Program-made: the position numbers and the translations under genes
Part shown: positions 18,704-27,143 of the stretch, piece by piece
Layout of the letters: every line of letters begins with the position of its first letter
Position numbering within the stretch: the stretch's first letter is position 1
Notes under the pieces: generated by a model
What the model saw: only the letters and a program-made list of their open reading frames with translations
What the model was told of the DNA's origin: nothing
Database searches by the model: none
From: Sediminicola sp963974715
GTDB lineage: Bacteria > Bacteroidota > Bacteroidia > Flavobacteriales > Flavobacteriaceae
DNA length: 64,000 bases
Assembly: GCA_963974715.1 (NCBI GenBank)
Contig: CAXBDK010000004.1
Span: 62,001 to 126,000, forward strand
Direction of reading: 5' to 3'

Positions 18704-18996
18704 TTTGGACCAGAACAGCCGATATACAATTAGTAGGCATCCTCGAATATTGGGTTAATAGGACCAAATCCAATAATTATTCAAAAAAACTTCTTAAGCT
18801 GGTTTCCCAACGGACGGAACAAATAGCTCAAAATCCATTCATCTATATATTGACCGATTTTAAAGATATTAGGGTTGCCTCATTGGGCAACTTTAGTATT
18901 TACTATAAAATTACCGAGCAGCAAATAATAATAACCGCTTTCTGGGACAATCGGCAGAATCCGAAAGGACTTTTACGGATCTTAAAGAAAAAATAA
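18685..18996 (+). CDS. ParE/RelE superfamily toxin
   Basis: 103-residue basic protein. It opens with the strand-helix pattern IVWTRTADIQLVGILEYW, continues with a basic helix region, and has the final strands VASLGNFSIYYKITEQQI and ITAFWDNRQNP that fit the RelE/ParE fold (DxRQNP close is common in Bacteroidetes ParE-like toxins). Whether it cuts mRNA or poisons gyrase cannot be told from sequence. It starts inside the antitoxin gene and is followed by a hairpin. The pair lies between GH26 repeats. Confidence 0.85.
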   Translation: MVKRTIVWTRTADIQLVGILEYWVNRTKSNNYSKKLLKLVSQRTEQIAQNPFIYILTDFKDIRVASLGNFSIYYKITEQQIIITAFWDNRQNPKGLLRILKKK

Positions 18997-18997
18997 A

Positions 18998-19025
18998 AAT
19001 AGTTTACCCTAATAAGGTAACTATT
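18998..19025 (+). terminator. Hairpin after the toxin gene
   Basis: AATAGT-T-TACC pairs with GGTA-ACTATT around a 7-nt loop, with one bulged T. It begins 2 bp after the toxin stop and is followed by ATAAAAATTT. It probably ends the toxin-antitoxin transcript. Confidence 0.5.
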
Positions 19026-19039
19026 ATAAAAATTTGAAT

Positions 19040-19284
19040 GCCATTTACCCTTACGGAAGTAGAGCTGGAAAGGGTGACCCCACCCTGGTTGGTGGACCAA
19101 GGTTTTCCATCCCAGCGTAAAAGGATCGGGCATTGCTTGGGCACTTTTTTGGAGAAATGACCGACCGGAACATCATTTTGCCCCCTATTTGGGACATGCC
19201 AGTAATCCCGATTTTAAAAAATACCACGAAATGCCCGAAGTATTCTTCCTGAAGGACATGAAATTTCCTGAAGCGGAGCAGGGG
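19040..19284 (+). repeat. Direct repeat, distal copy (GH26 3'-end duplicate)
   Basis: 245-bp second copy of 18006-18249. It has no start of its own for the GH26 frame. The translated frame would end EAEQGLTNIMDNN and beyond, to TAA at about 19323, so the duplicate joins a different 3' context than the intact gene. It ends two bases before an Fnr-like site. Confidence 0.93.
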
Positions 19285-19285
19285 T

Positions 19286-19328
19286 TGACAAATATCATGG
19301 ATAACAATTTGAATAGTACGTAATTTGC
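19286..19328 (+). promoter_or_regulatory. Fnr/FixK-like box and -7 element ahead of cardiolipin synthase
   Basis: The palindrome TGACAAATATCA (19286-19297) lies 23 nt before TAATTTGC (19321-19328), a partial flavobacterial -7 element, and 49 nt before the start codon. The same palindrome class and the same 23-nt spacing occur before both usp genes and a 42-residue protein gene in this window. The arrangement fits a class II Crp/Fnr activator site centred near -41. Confidence 0.55.
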
Positions 19329-19346
19329 AGAAAGTCCAAACACCCT

Positions 19347-20753
19347 ATGTACCTTACATTGGCCCTCGTTCTATACATCCTGATTGCGCTGAGTCTTGTC
19401 GTAAGCCTCTTGGTAAACGGGGTGCGCCCCTCCAAAACATTGGCATGGCTACTGGCCATTTTTACGATCCCAGTGGCGGGAATTCTCTTTTACCTTATGT
19501 TGGGACGCAATAGGAGGAACAAAAAAATAGTGAAGATCGGTAAAAGTATGGCCAAACCTATGGGAACGGATTTTTCCCCTTTGATCAAAAAAGCGTCCAA
19601 AAGCCACTCCAAAATTATGCGGCTCATTTATAAAAATTGCCGCTTTCTGCCTTCGTCAAATAATGATCTTATACTGCTCAAGGATGGAAGGTCTACTTTT
19701 GAGTCCATTTTTGAAACCATGGAAAATGCCCAAGAATTCATACATCTGCAATATTATATCTTTGAGGATGGGGAGCTGGCGGACAAGCTTTTGGTCCTTT
19801 TCCGTAGAAAAATAACGGAAGGCGTCACCGTACGGATGATCTATGACAGTATTGGAAGTTATTCCCTTAGCAGGAACTATCTGGGAAAACTGGAACTTGC
19901 CGGGGTTAAGGTCTATCCTTTTCTCCCCTATAGGTTTGGAAGGTTACTGACCTCCCTGAACTATAGGAACCACAGAAAGATCATTGTGGTAGATGGAATA
20001 CATGCCTTCACGGGTGGGATCAATATCTCGGACAAATATGTGAAGGGCGATCCCCTTTTGGGAAAATGGCACGATCTACACCTAAAAATATCCGGGGATG
20101 CCGCAACCGACCTCAACCGTATATTTATGATCGACTGGTTGGCGGTGGCCGATGAGAGGCTGGATTTCCCAATGCAAATATCCACACACAAGTCCGATAG
20201 GGAAAAGTCGGTCGTGCAGATCGTACATAGCGGTCCCGATGATGACTTTCCCGCTATTGAGCAGGTTTATTTTTCCATGATTACCGAAGCTGCCAACTAC
20301 CTATATGTGGCAAATCCTTACCTAATACCTGGAAATGCCATATTGACCGCTCTGGAAACCGCTGCCCTAAGCGGTGTGGATGTACGCTTACTATTATCGG
20401 CCCACAACGATAGCCGGGTGTTGAACTGGGGAGTTCGCTCTTATTTTGAGACCTTGTTAAGGGCGGGGGCCAAAATTTATCTTTTCCCCGATGGATTTCT
20501 GCACAGTAAGATGATGCTGAGCGATGATAGTATTGCCTCCATTGGTACTGCCAATATCGATATCAGGAGCTTTGAGCAGAATTATGAGGTGAACGCCATT
20601 CTGTACGACACCGAATTTATAGAAAAGTTACGGGCCGATTTTCTTAGGAATTGTGAGAAAAGTGATCGTCTTTCCTATTCCGATCATCTGGAAAGGCCGT
20701 GGAGCCATAAATTAAAGGAAGGCGTTGCAAAAATATTCAGTCCATTACTATGA
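19347..20753 (+). CDS. cls: Cardiolipin synthase
   Basis: Condenses two phosphatidylglycerol molecules to cardiolipin at the inner membrane. 468 residues: two N-terminal transmembrane helices (about 5-25 and 35-55), then two phospholipase D domains with HKD motifs, NHRKIIVVDG in the first half and HSKMMLSDD in the second. Start ATG 19347 gives the usual N-terminal membrane anchor. The promoter carries an Fnr-like palindrome, which suggests membrane remodelling is tied to the stress regulon encoded next to it. Confidence 0.94.
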   Translation: MYLTLALVLYILIALSLVVSLLVNGVRPSKTLAWLLAIFTIPVAGILFYLMLGRNRRNKKIVKIGKSMAKPMGTDFSPLIKKASKSHSKIMRLIYKNCRFLPSSNNDLILLKDGRSTFESIFETMENAQEFIHLQYYIFEDGELADKLLVLFRRKITEGVTVRMIYDSIGSYSLSRNYLGKLELAGVKVYPFLPYRFGRLLTSLNYRNHRKIIVVDGIHAFTGGINISDKYVKGDPLLGKWHDLHLKISGDAATDLNRIFMIDWLAVADERLDFPMQISTHKSDREKSVVQIVHSGPDDDFPAIEQVYFSMITEAANYLYVANPYLIPGNAILTALETAALSGVDVRLLLSAHNDSRVLNWGVRSYFETLLRAGAKIYLFPDGFLHSKMMLSDDSIASIGTANIDIRSFEQNYEVNAILYDTEFIEKLRADFLRNCEKSDRLSYSDHLERPWSHKLKEGVAKIFSPLL

Positions 20754-20814
20754 GCTGGCACCTCAATAGTGTACAGCTCTTAGTTTGTGACATTATCCAT
20801 CCTAACCTTATCGT

Positions 20815-21822
20815 TTAAAGGAATGCCGCATCGTATCCCAATTCATTTTTAGAGGCCATTCCGGCCGCCCAACTGTCCATGTTTTCCAAGGTGGTCTGGG
20901 CAATATTGGTAAGGGCCTCCTTGGTAACGTACGCTTGATGAGGGGTAAGCAGGACATTTTTCATGGAAAGCAATTTTTTTAGAAGCCCATCCTTTATATC
21001 ATCCGGTGCATGGTCCTTAAAGAAATTCCCCTTTTCAATTTCGTAGACATCGGTACCATAAGCAGCTATTTCCTTTTTTTCCAAGGCTTTTATGAGCGCC
21101 TCCGTATTAACCAGCGCCCCCCGTGCCGTATTGATAAGAATGGCATCCTTTTTCATTATCCCCAGTTGGGCACTGTCTATTAAATAATGGGTTTCATATG
21201 TTAGGGGCAGATGGAGACTCACCACATCCGAAACTTCCAAAAGCTCTTCCAAAGTGGTGTAACGTATCCCGAAATCGTGGGATAGGGAGTTATTTGCCCG
21301 TAGATCATTGCCCACTATCCGACATCCGAACCCGTGATATATCTTGGCCATTACGGATCCAATCCTTCCCACTCCAACAATCCCGACGGTTTTATTATGA
21401 AGATCCGACCCCATTAGATCGTCCTGTAGAAAATTGTTACGGTGTACCCGATCATTGGCAAGCACAATTTTCCTATTTAGGGCCAGTAAAAGTGCCATGG
21501 TATGTTCGGCAATGGCATAGGGGGAATATTCTGGGGTATTGGCTACTTTAAACCCAAGTCTTTTTGCCGTCTTTAGATGTATGTTATTGTATCCTACCGA
21601 GCGAAGGCTTATATATTTCACACCAAAATCCCTTAATTTTTCCAATACCGCCAACGAGGCATCATCCCCGGGAAAAATTGAAATGGCATCACAGCTTACC
21701 GCCTGATGGGCAGTATCCATATCCAGGGCGTCCGGGGTGAATGACAGGCTGTGGCATTTCTTGTTGAATTTCTTCATTAAGGGGATTTCAAAATTCTTTG
21801 CGCTATAGATCAGTATTTTCAT
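20815..21822 (-). CDS. ldhA: D-lactate dehydrogenase (2-hydroxyacid dehydrogenase family)
   Basis: NAD-dependent reduction of pyruvate to D-lactate, a fermentative electron sink. 335 residues. The Rossmann loop is GIVGVGRIGSVMAKIYHGFG, the catalytic Arg region is NTARGALVNTEAL, and the catalytic His is in LTPHQAYVTKEAL. The N-terminal YSAKNFEIPLMKKFN and YNNIHLKTAKRLGFKVANTP fit the LdhA subgroup. The 5' end overlaps the preceding lipoprotein gene by 20 bp. As the last gene of a run headed by usp behind an Fnr-like box, low-oxygen induction is plausible. Confidence 0.9.
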   Translation of the reverse strand: MKILIYSAKNFEIPLMKKFNKKCHSLSFTPDALDMDTAHQAVSCDAISIFPGDDASLAVLEKLRDFGVKYISLRSVGYNNIHLKTAKRLGFKVANTPEYSPYAIAEHTMALLLALNRKIVLANDRVHRNNFLQDDLMGSDLHNKTVGIVGVGRIGSVMAKIYHGFGCRIVGNDLRANNSLSHDFGIRYTTLEELLEVSDVVSLHLPLTYETHYLIDSAQLGIMKKDAILINTARGALVNTEALIKALEKKEIAAYGTDVYEIEKGNFFKDHAPDDIKDGLLKKLLSMKNVLLTPHQAYVTKEALTNIAQTTLENMDSWAAGMASKNELGYDAAFL

Positions 21823-22459
21823 TTTCGATCAGGTTTTTAATTACTTGCTGTTGCTCCATGGCACGTAACAGCTGGGAAATATACTGTTCCACTACCCTTT
21901 CCAAATCCTTTGTATCGGTCACCCGCACAGTTTCCTTCCATATCAACTGTTGCGTTTTTCCCGTTCTTATACAGTATATTGCAGTCTCTATCATATATTG
22001 GCCCGCATCGGCTTCGGACGGACCGCTTTGGTAATAGAGATATTGGTGCTCTCCATAATTGTCCCGGAAACGATCATATTTCCGCTCTACCTCCCTCCTT
22101 TTGATCTGGGGGGACATTTGGTTTTCATATCCCGTTATTTTGGTAAGAAGTACCGCATCAAAATCCCTGCTGAGCAATAGTCGCTCTACGGCCGCTATTT
22201 CCTCCTCCGATCGTTCGGAATTGATAAACTCCACATCGAACAGATCTAAACTGCGCATCGCTTCCGTCCCCCTCAGAAAAAACTCCCGCAATAGGGCTGT
22301 TTCAAAATGGGTCCTAACCTCTTCATTTCCCGTCATTCCAACCAGCAAAACCTTCTCCGGGCCAAAAAGGACCACATCTGGACTTTTCCAATTTTCCACC
22401 ATTTTAACCGAGGAACAGGAAGTTAGGGTCAACAACAATATAAGACGTATTTTTCCCAT
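21803..22459 (-). CDS. Putative lipoprotein, unknown function
   Basis: 218 residues from ATG 22459, chosen because it gives a proper lipoprotein signal (LILLLTLTSCSS, Cys about 14); the frame is open a little further upstream. The mature part includes WKSPDVVLFGPEKVLLVGMT, which resembles lipoproteins that collect small outer-membrane stress proteins of the DUF4136 kind, but I cannot assign a family with confidence. The C-terminal helix is Glu/Gln-rich. It overlaps ldhA by 20 bp and is therefore likely co-transcribed with it. Confidence 0.75.
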   Translation of the reverse strand: MGKIRLILLLTLTSCSSVKMVENWKSPDVVLFGPEKVLLVGMTGNEEVRTHFETALLREFFLRGTEAMRSLDLFDVEFINSERSEEEIAAVERLLLSRDFDAVLLTKITGYENQMSPQIKRREVERKYDRFRDNYGEHQYLYYQSGPSEADAGQYMIETAIYCIRTGKTQQLIWKETVRVTDTKDLERVVEQYISQLLRAMEQQQVIKNLIENENTDL

Positions 22460-22565
22460 TTGATTGATCAATTGGGGAAGGGGTATTGATCCGCTCCCCA
22501 AATTCTACCTTCACAAGATAGGGAGGGAAGGGCTCCCAAGCTATGACGAAAGTCATGTTACATTC

Positions 22566-23936
22566 CTACACCAATATCTCCAAGATTTCGTATAGTCTTG
22601 GAACGTACACCTTCCATCCAAAGGTATGTCCTATCTTCACCCTTAGCGCATCAAGGGCCAATGGTTCGCCGTGTATTGGAAAGACCATTTCCGGGATATT
22701 GCGTATTGCTCCCAACCAATGAAGTATTTCCTTTTGATCGGCATGCGCCGAAAGACTTTCCAAATGTTCGATCCGGGCCTTTACGGAATGGTATTTTCCA
22801 AAAAACTTGATTTCGTGGGCACCCTCCAATAATTGCCTGCCCCTTGTTCCCTCGGCCTGGTACCCCACCAGTAGCACAGTAGTGTTTTTTTGGTCCAACA
22901 ACTGTTTTAAGTAGGTAAGCACCCGTCCCCCTGTCACCATTCCACTCCCCGCGATCACAATTTTCGGTCGCGGATCGTCCAAGGTCTTCCAAGTATCCTT
23001 ATAGGAAGAAACAATATTAATATGGTCGCCCATCGCCTCCAATTCGGAAAGGGGCAGTGCGTGCCATTCCGGGTATTCCGAAAAGACGGACAACACCTTG
23101 GCGCCCATAGGGCTATCCACAAAAATAGGAATGTTGGGAATGCGGTTTTTTCGGTACAACGTCCACAGAATATACATGAGCGTCTGTAAACGTTCTACCG
23201 CAAAAGACGGTATTATCAAAGTTCCCCTTTCCTTTATTGTCCTGTGGACCAAGGTCGAGATGACCGATTCCACATCCTCATGGGGATGGTCCCTGTTGCC
23301 ATAAGTGCCTTCCACAAAAAGATAATCGGCCCATTGTGGCCTTTGGGGAGGCGATAGCAATACATCCTCGGCTCTTCCAATATCTCCCGAAAACACCATT
23401 ATTTTTCCAAAAATTTCGAGTTCTATAAAAGTAGCCCCTAAAATATGGCCGTTATACCTAAAGCGGTAGCGTATATTAACGGAAAGCGATACCCATTGGT
23501 CCAACTCCCGTTCCTCAAAAAGGGAAATGGCCCTTTCGGCATCTTCCAACGTATAAAGGGGCAAGGCGGGGGAATGGTGGCCATAGCCATTTTCATTGGC
23601 ATGTTCCGCTTCCTCTTCCTGAATTTTGGCACTGTCCCGAAGTATGATCTTTGCAATGGCCAGCGTAGGGCCACTGCCCACTATAGGGCCTTGGTAACCC
23701 TCGGCCACCAATTTTGGCAAGTAGCCCGTATGGTCCAGGTGTCCGTGCGTCAACAGCACGATATCCACCTCGGAAACCGGAATGGGAAAAGGTTGCCGGT
23801 TGGCCGTTCGCAGTTCTTTCAGACCTTGGAAAAGACCACAGTCGATCAACAAGGTACTTTCAGGTGTTTCCACATAAAACTTGGATCCAGTTACCGTTCC
23901 CGACGCACCTAAGAAATGAATTTTTACAAGAGCCAT
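22566..23936 (-). CDS. Beta-CASP metallo-beta-lactamase-fold ribonuclease (YSH1/CPSF-like)
   Basis: RNA-processing MBL-fold exo/endonuclease, 456 residues. The N-terminal FLGASGTVTGSKFYVE, the zinc motif LTHGHLDHTGYLPKL (HxHxDH), GHILGATFIELE and FSGDIG belong to the MBL core. The beta-CASP insertion follows, and the C-terminal motifs SAHADQKEI and PIHGEPLALDALR close the active site. Bacterial members resemble the eukaryotic CPSF-73 family. It starts 4 bp after the ATP-cone nuclease stop, so the two are co-expressed, giving a paired RNase and DNase-like module under the usp promoter. Confidence 0.9.
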   Translation of the reverse strand: MALVKIHFLGASGTVTGSKFYVETPESTLLIDCGLFQGLKELRTANRQPFPIPVSEVDIVLLTHGHLDHTGYLPKLVAEGYQGPIVGSGPTLAIAKIILRDSAKIQEEEAEHANENGYGHHSPALPLYTLEDAERAISLFEERELDQWVSLSVNIRYRFRYNGHILGATFIELEIFGKIMVFSGDIGRAEDVLLSPPQRPQWADYLFVEGTYGNRDHPHEDVESVISTLVHRTIKERGTLIIPSFAVERLQTLMYILWTLYRKNRIPNIPIFVDSPMGAKVLSVFSEYPEWHALPLSELEAMGDHINIVSSYKDTWKTLDDPRPKIVIAGSGMVTGGRVLTYLKQLLDQKNTTVLLVGYQAEGTRGRQLLEGAHEIKFFGKYHSVKARIEHLESLSAHADQKEILHWLGAIRNIPEMVFPIHGEPLALDALRVKIGHTFGWKVYVPRLYEILEILV

Positions 23937-23940
23937 ATTT

Positions 23941-24777
23941 CTAGGATTTCAAGGTGTTGCACAGCGTTCCCATCTCCTTTAATATCTTAGCTTTTCGAAT
24001 CGCCGAAATTCCCAGATGATCAAGATAAAACGACTCTTTTATAAGCTGTTTACAAAGCACTACATCCCTATCCAACAAAAATTGTATTTCCTTCTGGGAG
24101 AGCAAGGTGGAAACGGTAACGGGATATAATTGGAATCGGTCTATACGGTCCTTTAGGCCGTCACCTTTGGGATGGTCCCAACTTAACAGGAAAAGACCCG
24201 CACATTTACCGAATGCCAGGGCATCTTCCGTGAAACGGGTATTGGTAACTACCCAGCCTATATCAAATCCTATGCCCCCTTCCCCTTTAATTTCCCAGTG
24301 GCCCTTAACATCCATATATCTTGAATGGATGTAGAGTGGCACCTTTACATTACAGTTCCTGCCCTCTTCACCGTGGAACTTACATTCTACGATGGTGGCC
24401 ATTTCTTCCTTTACCGCAAAAACATCAATTTCATGGCGTACGCATATCCCCGGCAATATTTTTCCCACTATGGTATTATATCCGGAGGCCTTCATAATGG
24501 CGCTGACGTATTTCTCAAAGGGATATCCTGTAGGGCCCAGTTCATAAATTGCCTTTTTTAATTTGTACCTGGAAGCCAGAAAGGTCCGTTCCAGTTTTAA
24601 TAGGGCATAGGCCCTATTATAGATTTCCCTGGTAGAGATTCCTTGATAAAGTTCTTCCCTTACCCTATTTACGATCTGTGAGACCAAAGCTTCGTCCGCA
24701 CCGCTTGCCTTTAGGGACCGACGCAATTTCTCCAAGGAAAAGGGCACTTTCTCGCCGGAAGATTTGACAATTTTCAT
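23941..24777 (-). CDS. ATP-cone domain fused to restriction-endonuclease-like domain
   Basis: 278 residues. Positions 1 to about 90 form an ATP-cone (KIVKSSGEKVPFSLEKLRRS; GISTREIYNRAYALL), the nucleotide-sensing domain of ribonucleotide reductases and NrdR. Positions about 95-220 carry a PD-(D/E)xK signature of the Mrr type: HEIDVFAVKEEM followed by TIVECKFHGEEG. The last 50 residues are helical. A nuclease gated by ATP or dATP level is a reasonable inference, but its biological role is not known to me. It sits 11 bp after usp and 4 bp before the beta-CASP RNase. Confidence 0.82.
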   Translation of the reverse strand: MKIVKSSGEKVPFSLEKLRRSLKASGADEALVSQIVNRVREELYQGISTREIYNRAYALLKLERTFLASRYKLKKAIYELGPTGYPFEKYVSAIMKASGYNTIVGKILPGICVRHEIDVFAVKEEMATIVECKFHGEEGRNCNVKVPLYIHSRYMDVKGHWEIKGEGGIGFDIGWVVTNTRFTEDALAFGKCAGLFLLSWDHPKGDGLKDRIDRFQLYPVTVSTLLSQKEIQFLLDRDVVLCKQLIKESFYLDHLGISAIRKAKILKEMGTLCNTLKS

Positions 24778-24788
24778 ACAGCGTACCT

Positions 24789-25646
24789 TTATTGGTGAAT
24801 GTCGTGGAGCAACAGTAGCGGAATTTTTGAATGGTACCCCAATTCCTGTACCAATGGTTTGGAGAGCATTAGGGAGAACAGACTGTGCTTTTTATTTAAG
24901 AATGCCACCATATCGCTCCCCCTACCTTCCGCGAAGAGAGCGATGCCCTTGCTCAGCTTTACATCGGTCAGGTAATGGAAGCTATGGTCCATTGCTTCAA
25001 AAATATCTTCCAAACGTTCTTTGTTTTCATGCTGTTTTGCGGACAGCTTGTCACTTTCCCCTATATGTAGGATCCTGATACCTGCATTGGAAATTTTGGC
25101 GATTTCGATCAATTTGAGCACTTCCCTCTTTCGGATCAAGATTTTGTAATCGGTGGGAAAAACAATTTCCTTGGGTGGGGCATAGGCATAGCCTTGGGGA
25201 ACCGAAAGCAAGGGACATACCGTAAGCGACTCCATTATTGCCACTGTATTGCTCCCGAACAACAACAACTCCGAATCGCTGGCTCCCTTTGTCCCCATCA
25301 CCACCAGATCTATATCCCTTTTATTGACATAGTGGTCGACCACGTCCAACAAAAAACCAAAGGCAGAAATGTTATGGTAGGTATGCAACGGATTTTCAAA
25401 TGCCGGGGAAAGCACATCGGTAAATTTTTTCAGTTCCCTTTCCGAAGTACGGAGGGCGGCCTCGTAGTCCCTTTCTCCCGGTTCGGGAACCATCATATTG
25501 TCCAAACTATACCCATCTACCTGAAAAGCATTCAGAAAAAAGAACTCGCATACTTGATCCTTGTACATCTCCAAGGCATATTTTATGGCATTGAGGGAAT
25601 TTTTGGAAAAATCGGTGGGCACTAATATGTTGTTTTCCATGATCAT
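24789..25646 (-). CDS. Universal stress protein, tandem Usp domains
   Basis: 285 residues with two Usp folds. The N-terminal domain starts NILVPTDFSKNSLNAIKYAL and carries the G-2x-G-9x-G-S ATP-binding pattern in VMGTKGASDSELLLFGSNT. The second domain (after PKEIVFPTDYKILIRKRE) lacks it. Start could be ATG 25646 or 25640. It leads a likely five-gene run (usp, ATP-cone nuclease, beta-CASP RNase, lipoprotein, ldhA). Its promoter has an Fnr-like box about 50 bp before the start codon and the best -7 element of the set (TATCTTTG). Confidence 0.92.
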   Translation of the reverse strand: MIMENNILVPTDFSKNSLNAIKYALEMYKDQVCEFFFLNAFQVDGYSLDNMMVPEPGERDYEAALRTSERELKKFTDVLSPAFENPLHTYHNISAFGFLLDVVDHYVNKRDIDLVVMGTKGASDSELLLFGSNTVAIMESLTVCPLLSVPQGYAYAPPKEIVFPTDYKILIRKREVLKLIEIAKISNAGIRILHIGESDKLSAKQHENKERLEDIFEAMDHSFHYLTDVKLSKGIALFAEGRGSDMVAFLNKKHSLFSLMLSKPLVQELGYHSKIPLLLLHDIHQ

Positions 25647-25665
25647 TTTGTTTTTTAGGTACGAT

Positions 25666-25708
25666 CAAAGATAATTCCCGCAACTTGCCTTTTATATGAC
25701 AATTATCA
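25666..25708 (-). promoter_or_regulatory. Fnr/FixK-like box and -7 element ahead of usp
   Basis: Read on the minus strand, TGATAATTGTCA (25697-25708) is followed by 23 nt and then TATCTTTG (25666-25673), an exact TAnnTTTG -7 element. The gene-proximal flank of the palindrome is TAT, shared with the sites before the second usp gene and the 42-residue protein. Position fits activation by a Crp/Fnr-family protein. Confidence 0.65.
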
Positions 25709-25857
25709 GTAGTCCTACTGTCCCTAGGCCGCCTGTACATAGGTCGGCCTCTGGGAGCATTTTGCTGAAATGAAGCTATTATTATCGATGGTAACGATCG
25801 GTACAACATTTTAAGCGAAGCTATTTATTTTGTATATTTATAGGGAAATAACATGGT

Positions 25858-26157
25858 ATGAAAAGCAGTTTTAAGGATATCGTGAATTCCGAAGTTCCCG
25901 TTTTGATAGATTTTTATGCCGACTGGTGCGGGCCGTGCAAAATGTTGGCGCCCATCCTAAAAGAAGTAAAGCAGGAACTTGGCGATGGAATAAAAGTGGT
26001 AAAGATCGATGTTGACAAAAACCAAGAGTTGGCAACCGCCTATCAGGTAAGGGGCGTTCCCACCATGATGGTCTTTAAAAGTGGCAAGCAGTTATGGCGC
26101 CAATCGGGCGTACTGCAAAAAGCGGAAATTATAAACACGATAAAATCCTTGTCCTAA
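25858..26157 (+). CDS. trx: Thioredoxin
   Basis: 99-residue cytoplasmic disulfide reductase. Active site DWCGPC with Cys24 and Cys27, followed by KMLAPIL; the cis-Pro loop is VRGVPTMMVFKSG. It is the only plus-strand gene between the two usp genes, divergent from the first, with which it shares a 212-bp intergenic region. The start at ATG 25858 gives a compact thioredoxin with no signal peptide. Confidence 0.95.
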   Translation: MKSSFKDIVNSEVPVLIDFYADWCGPCKMLAPILKEVKQELGDGIKVVKIDVDKNQELATAYQVRGVPTMMVFKSGKQLWRQSGVLQKAEIINTIKSLS

Positions 26158-26197
26158 AATAGCTTTCTAAAATACTGGGGGCCTCGCACACCGACCT

Positions 26198-27046
26198 CTA
26201 TTGGTCATGTACTACCATAAAGGGCACTTTTGTATGGAAGCTCACCTCTTCCACCTTTGAATTGAACAACAACTGCTGCAAAAAATTAAGGTTCTTGGCC
26301 ACCATCACGATCAGGTCTATATTCCTACTTTCCACGAAACACTGTACTGCCGTCGTGACTTTTTTATTGGTGATCGTATGGAAACTACAGTTATCCCCAA
26401 AATTTTCGTTTAGGTAATCCTGCAGATATTCCTTGTTCTGGTGCTGGGCCTTGGCCAGGGGCTGCTCACCCTTTGAGGCGTGCATCACCCTAAGTTTCGT
26501 TCCGCCGAGCTCCATCAATTGCGATAGTGCCCCCAAAATACCGGAAGAGTAAAAAATACTATAGTCGGTTGGAAAGGCAATTTCCTTTAAACAAGCAAAG
26601 GTTGATAGCGACGGTACCGCCAAGGTGTTGCATTTTACCTTGGTGATCACATTTCCTGTGTTACTTCCTATGATACTGCCCAAAGCACCGGAAGCACCTT
26701 TGGTGCCCATAACGATAAGCTCTATTTTTTTTTCTGTAACGTGCTTCCTTATACATTCCACAAAGAACCCATAATCGTTGAGCGGGATAAAGGTATGGTT
26801 TTGGGAAGACAAGGGTTCCAATTTCTTGATCAAGGCCAGTAAACGTGTTTTGGAAAGCGCCATTAGATCTTCCATCAGCGCTCGGGACGATGGCGGGTAC
26901 ATATTTCCATCCATGGCATGCCCTCCCATATCATTCACATGTAGCAGGTAAAATGCAACATCGGCCCCTTTAAAAAGTTTAAGGGAATAGTTTATGGCGT
27001 TTAGGGAGTCTTCCGAAAAATCCGTTGGAATTAAAATATTCTTCAT
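26198..27046 (-). CDS. Universal stress protein, tandem Usp domains (second copy)
   Basis: 282 residues from ATG 27046 (MKNILIPTDFSEDSLNAINY); an upstream in-frame extension is ignored because it has no family match and would cover the promoter. The first domain ends with the ATP-binding GTKGASGALGSIIGSNT; the second begins KEIAFPTDYSIFYSSG. It is a paralogue of the usp at 24789. The promoter has an Fnr-like palindrome at the same distance as the first copy. Monocistronic, 97 bp from the upstream regulator gene. Confidence 0.9.
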   Translation of the reverse strand: MKNILIPTDFSEDSLNAINYSLKLFKGADVAFYLLHVNDMGGHAMDGNMYPPSSRALMEDLMALSKTRLLALIKKLEPLSSQNHTFIPLNDYGFFVECIRKHVTEKKIELIVMGTKGASGALGSIIGSNTGNVITKVKCNTLAVPSLSTFACLKEIAFPTDYSIFYSSGILGALSQLMELGGTKLRVMHASKGEQPLAKAQHQNKEYLQDYLNENFGDNCSFHTITNKKVTTAVQCFVESRNIDLIVMVAKNLNFLQQLLFNSKVEEVSFHTKVPFMVVHDQ

Positions 27047-27064
27047 TATCCGCTCTTCTTGGCG

Positions 27065-27107
27065 TAAAAGTAACGGTAGTGCCCGATATGGAATATGACC
27101 AAAATCA
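27065..27107 (-). promoter_or_regulatory. Fnr/FixK-like box and -7 element ahead of second usp
   Basis: On the minus strand TGATTTTGGTCA (27096-27107), then 23 nt, then TACTTTTA (27065-27072). The palindrome is followed by TAT as in the other two minus-strand sites, and its near edge lies 50 bp from the start codon. Confidence 0.6.
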
Positions 27108-27143
27108 TTTTTGCGGCCCGGCGTGCAAAAACGTACCATCCGA

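Larger units (their letters stand above)
18250..19039. other. Toxin-antitoxin cassette inserted between direct repeats
   Basis: About 790 bp that is visibly more AT-rich than the flanking genes and carries an antitoxin, a toxin, a palindromic promoter site and a hairpin. It is bounded on both sides by the 3' end of the GH26 gene. No transposase or integrase is present. The first 200 bp (18260-18460) hold no gene. Confidence 0.75.

Noticed and set aside
18250..19039. Insertion sequence or integron cassette
   Set aside because: No transposase, no integrase, no terminal inverted repeats and no attC-like structure; the flanking repeats come from the target gene itself.
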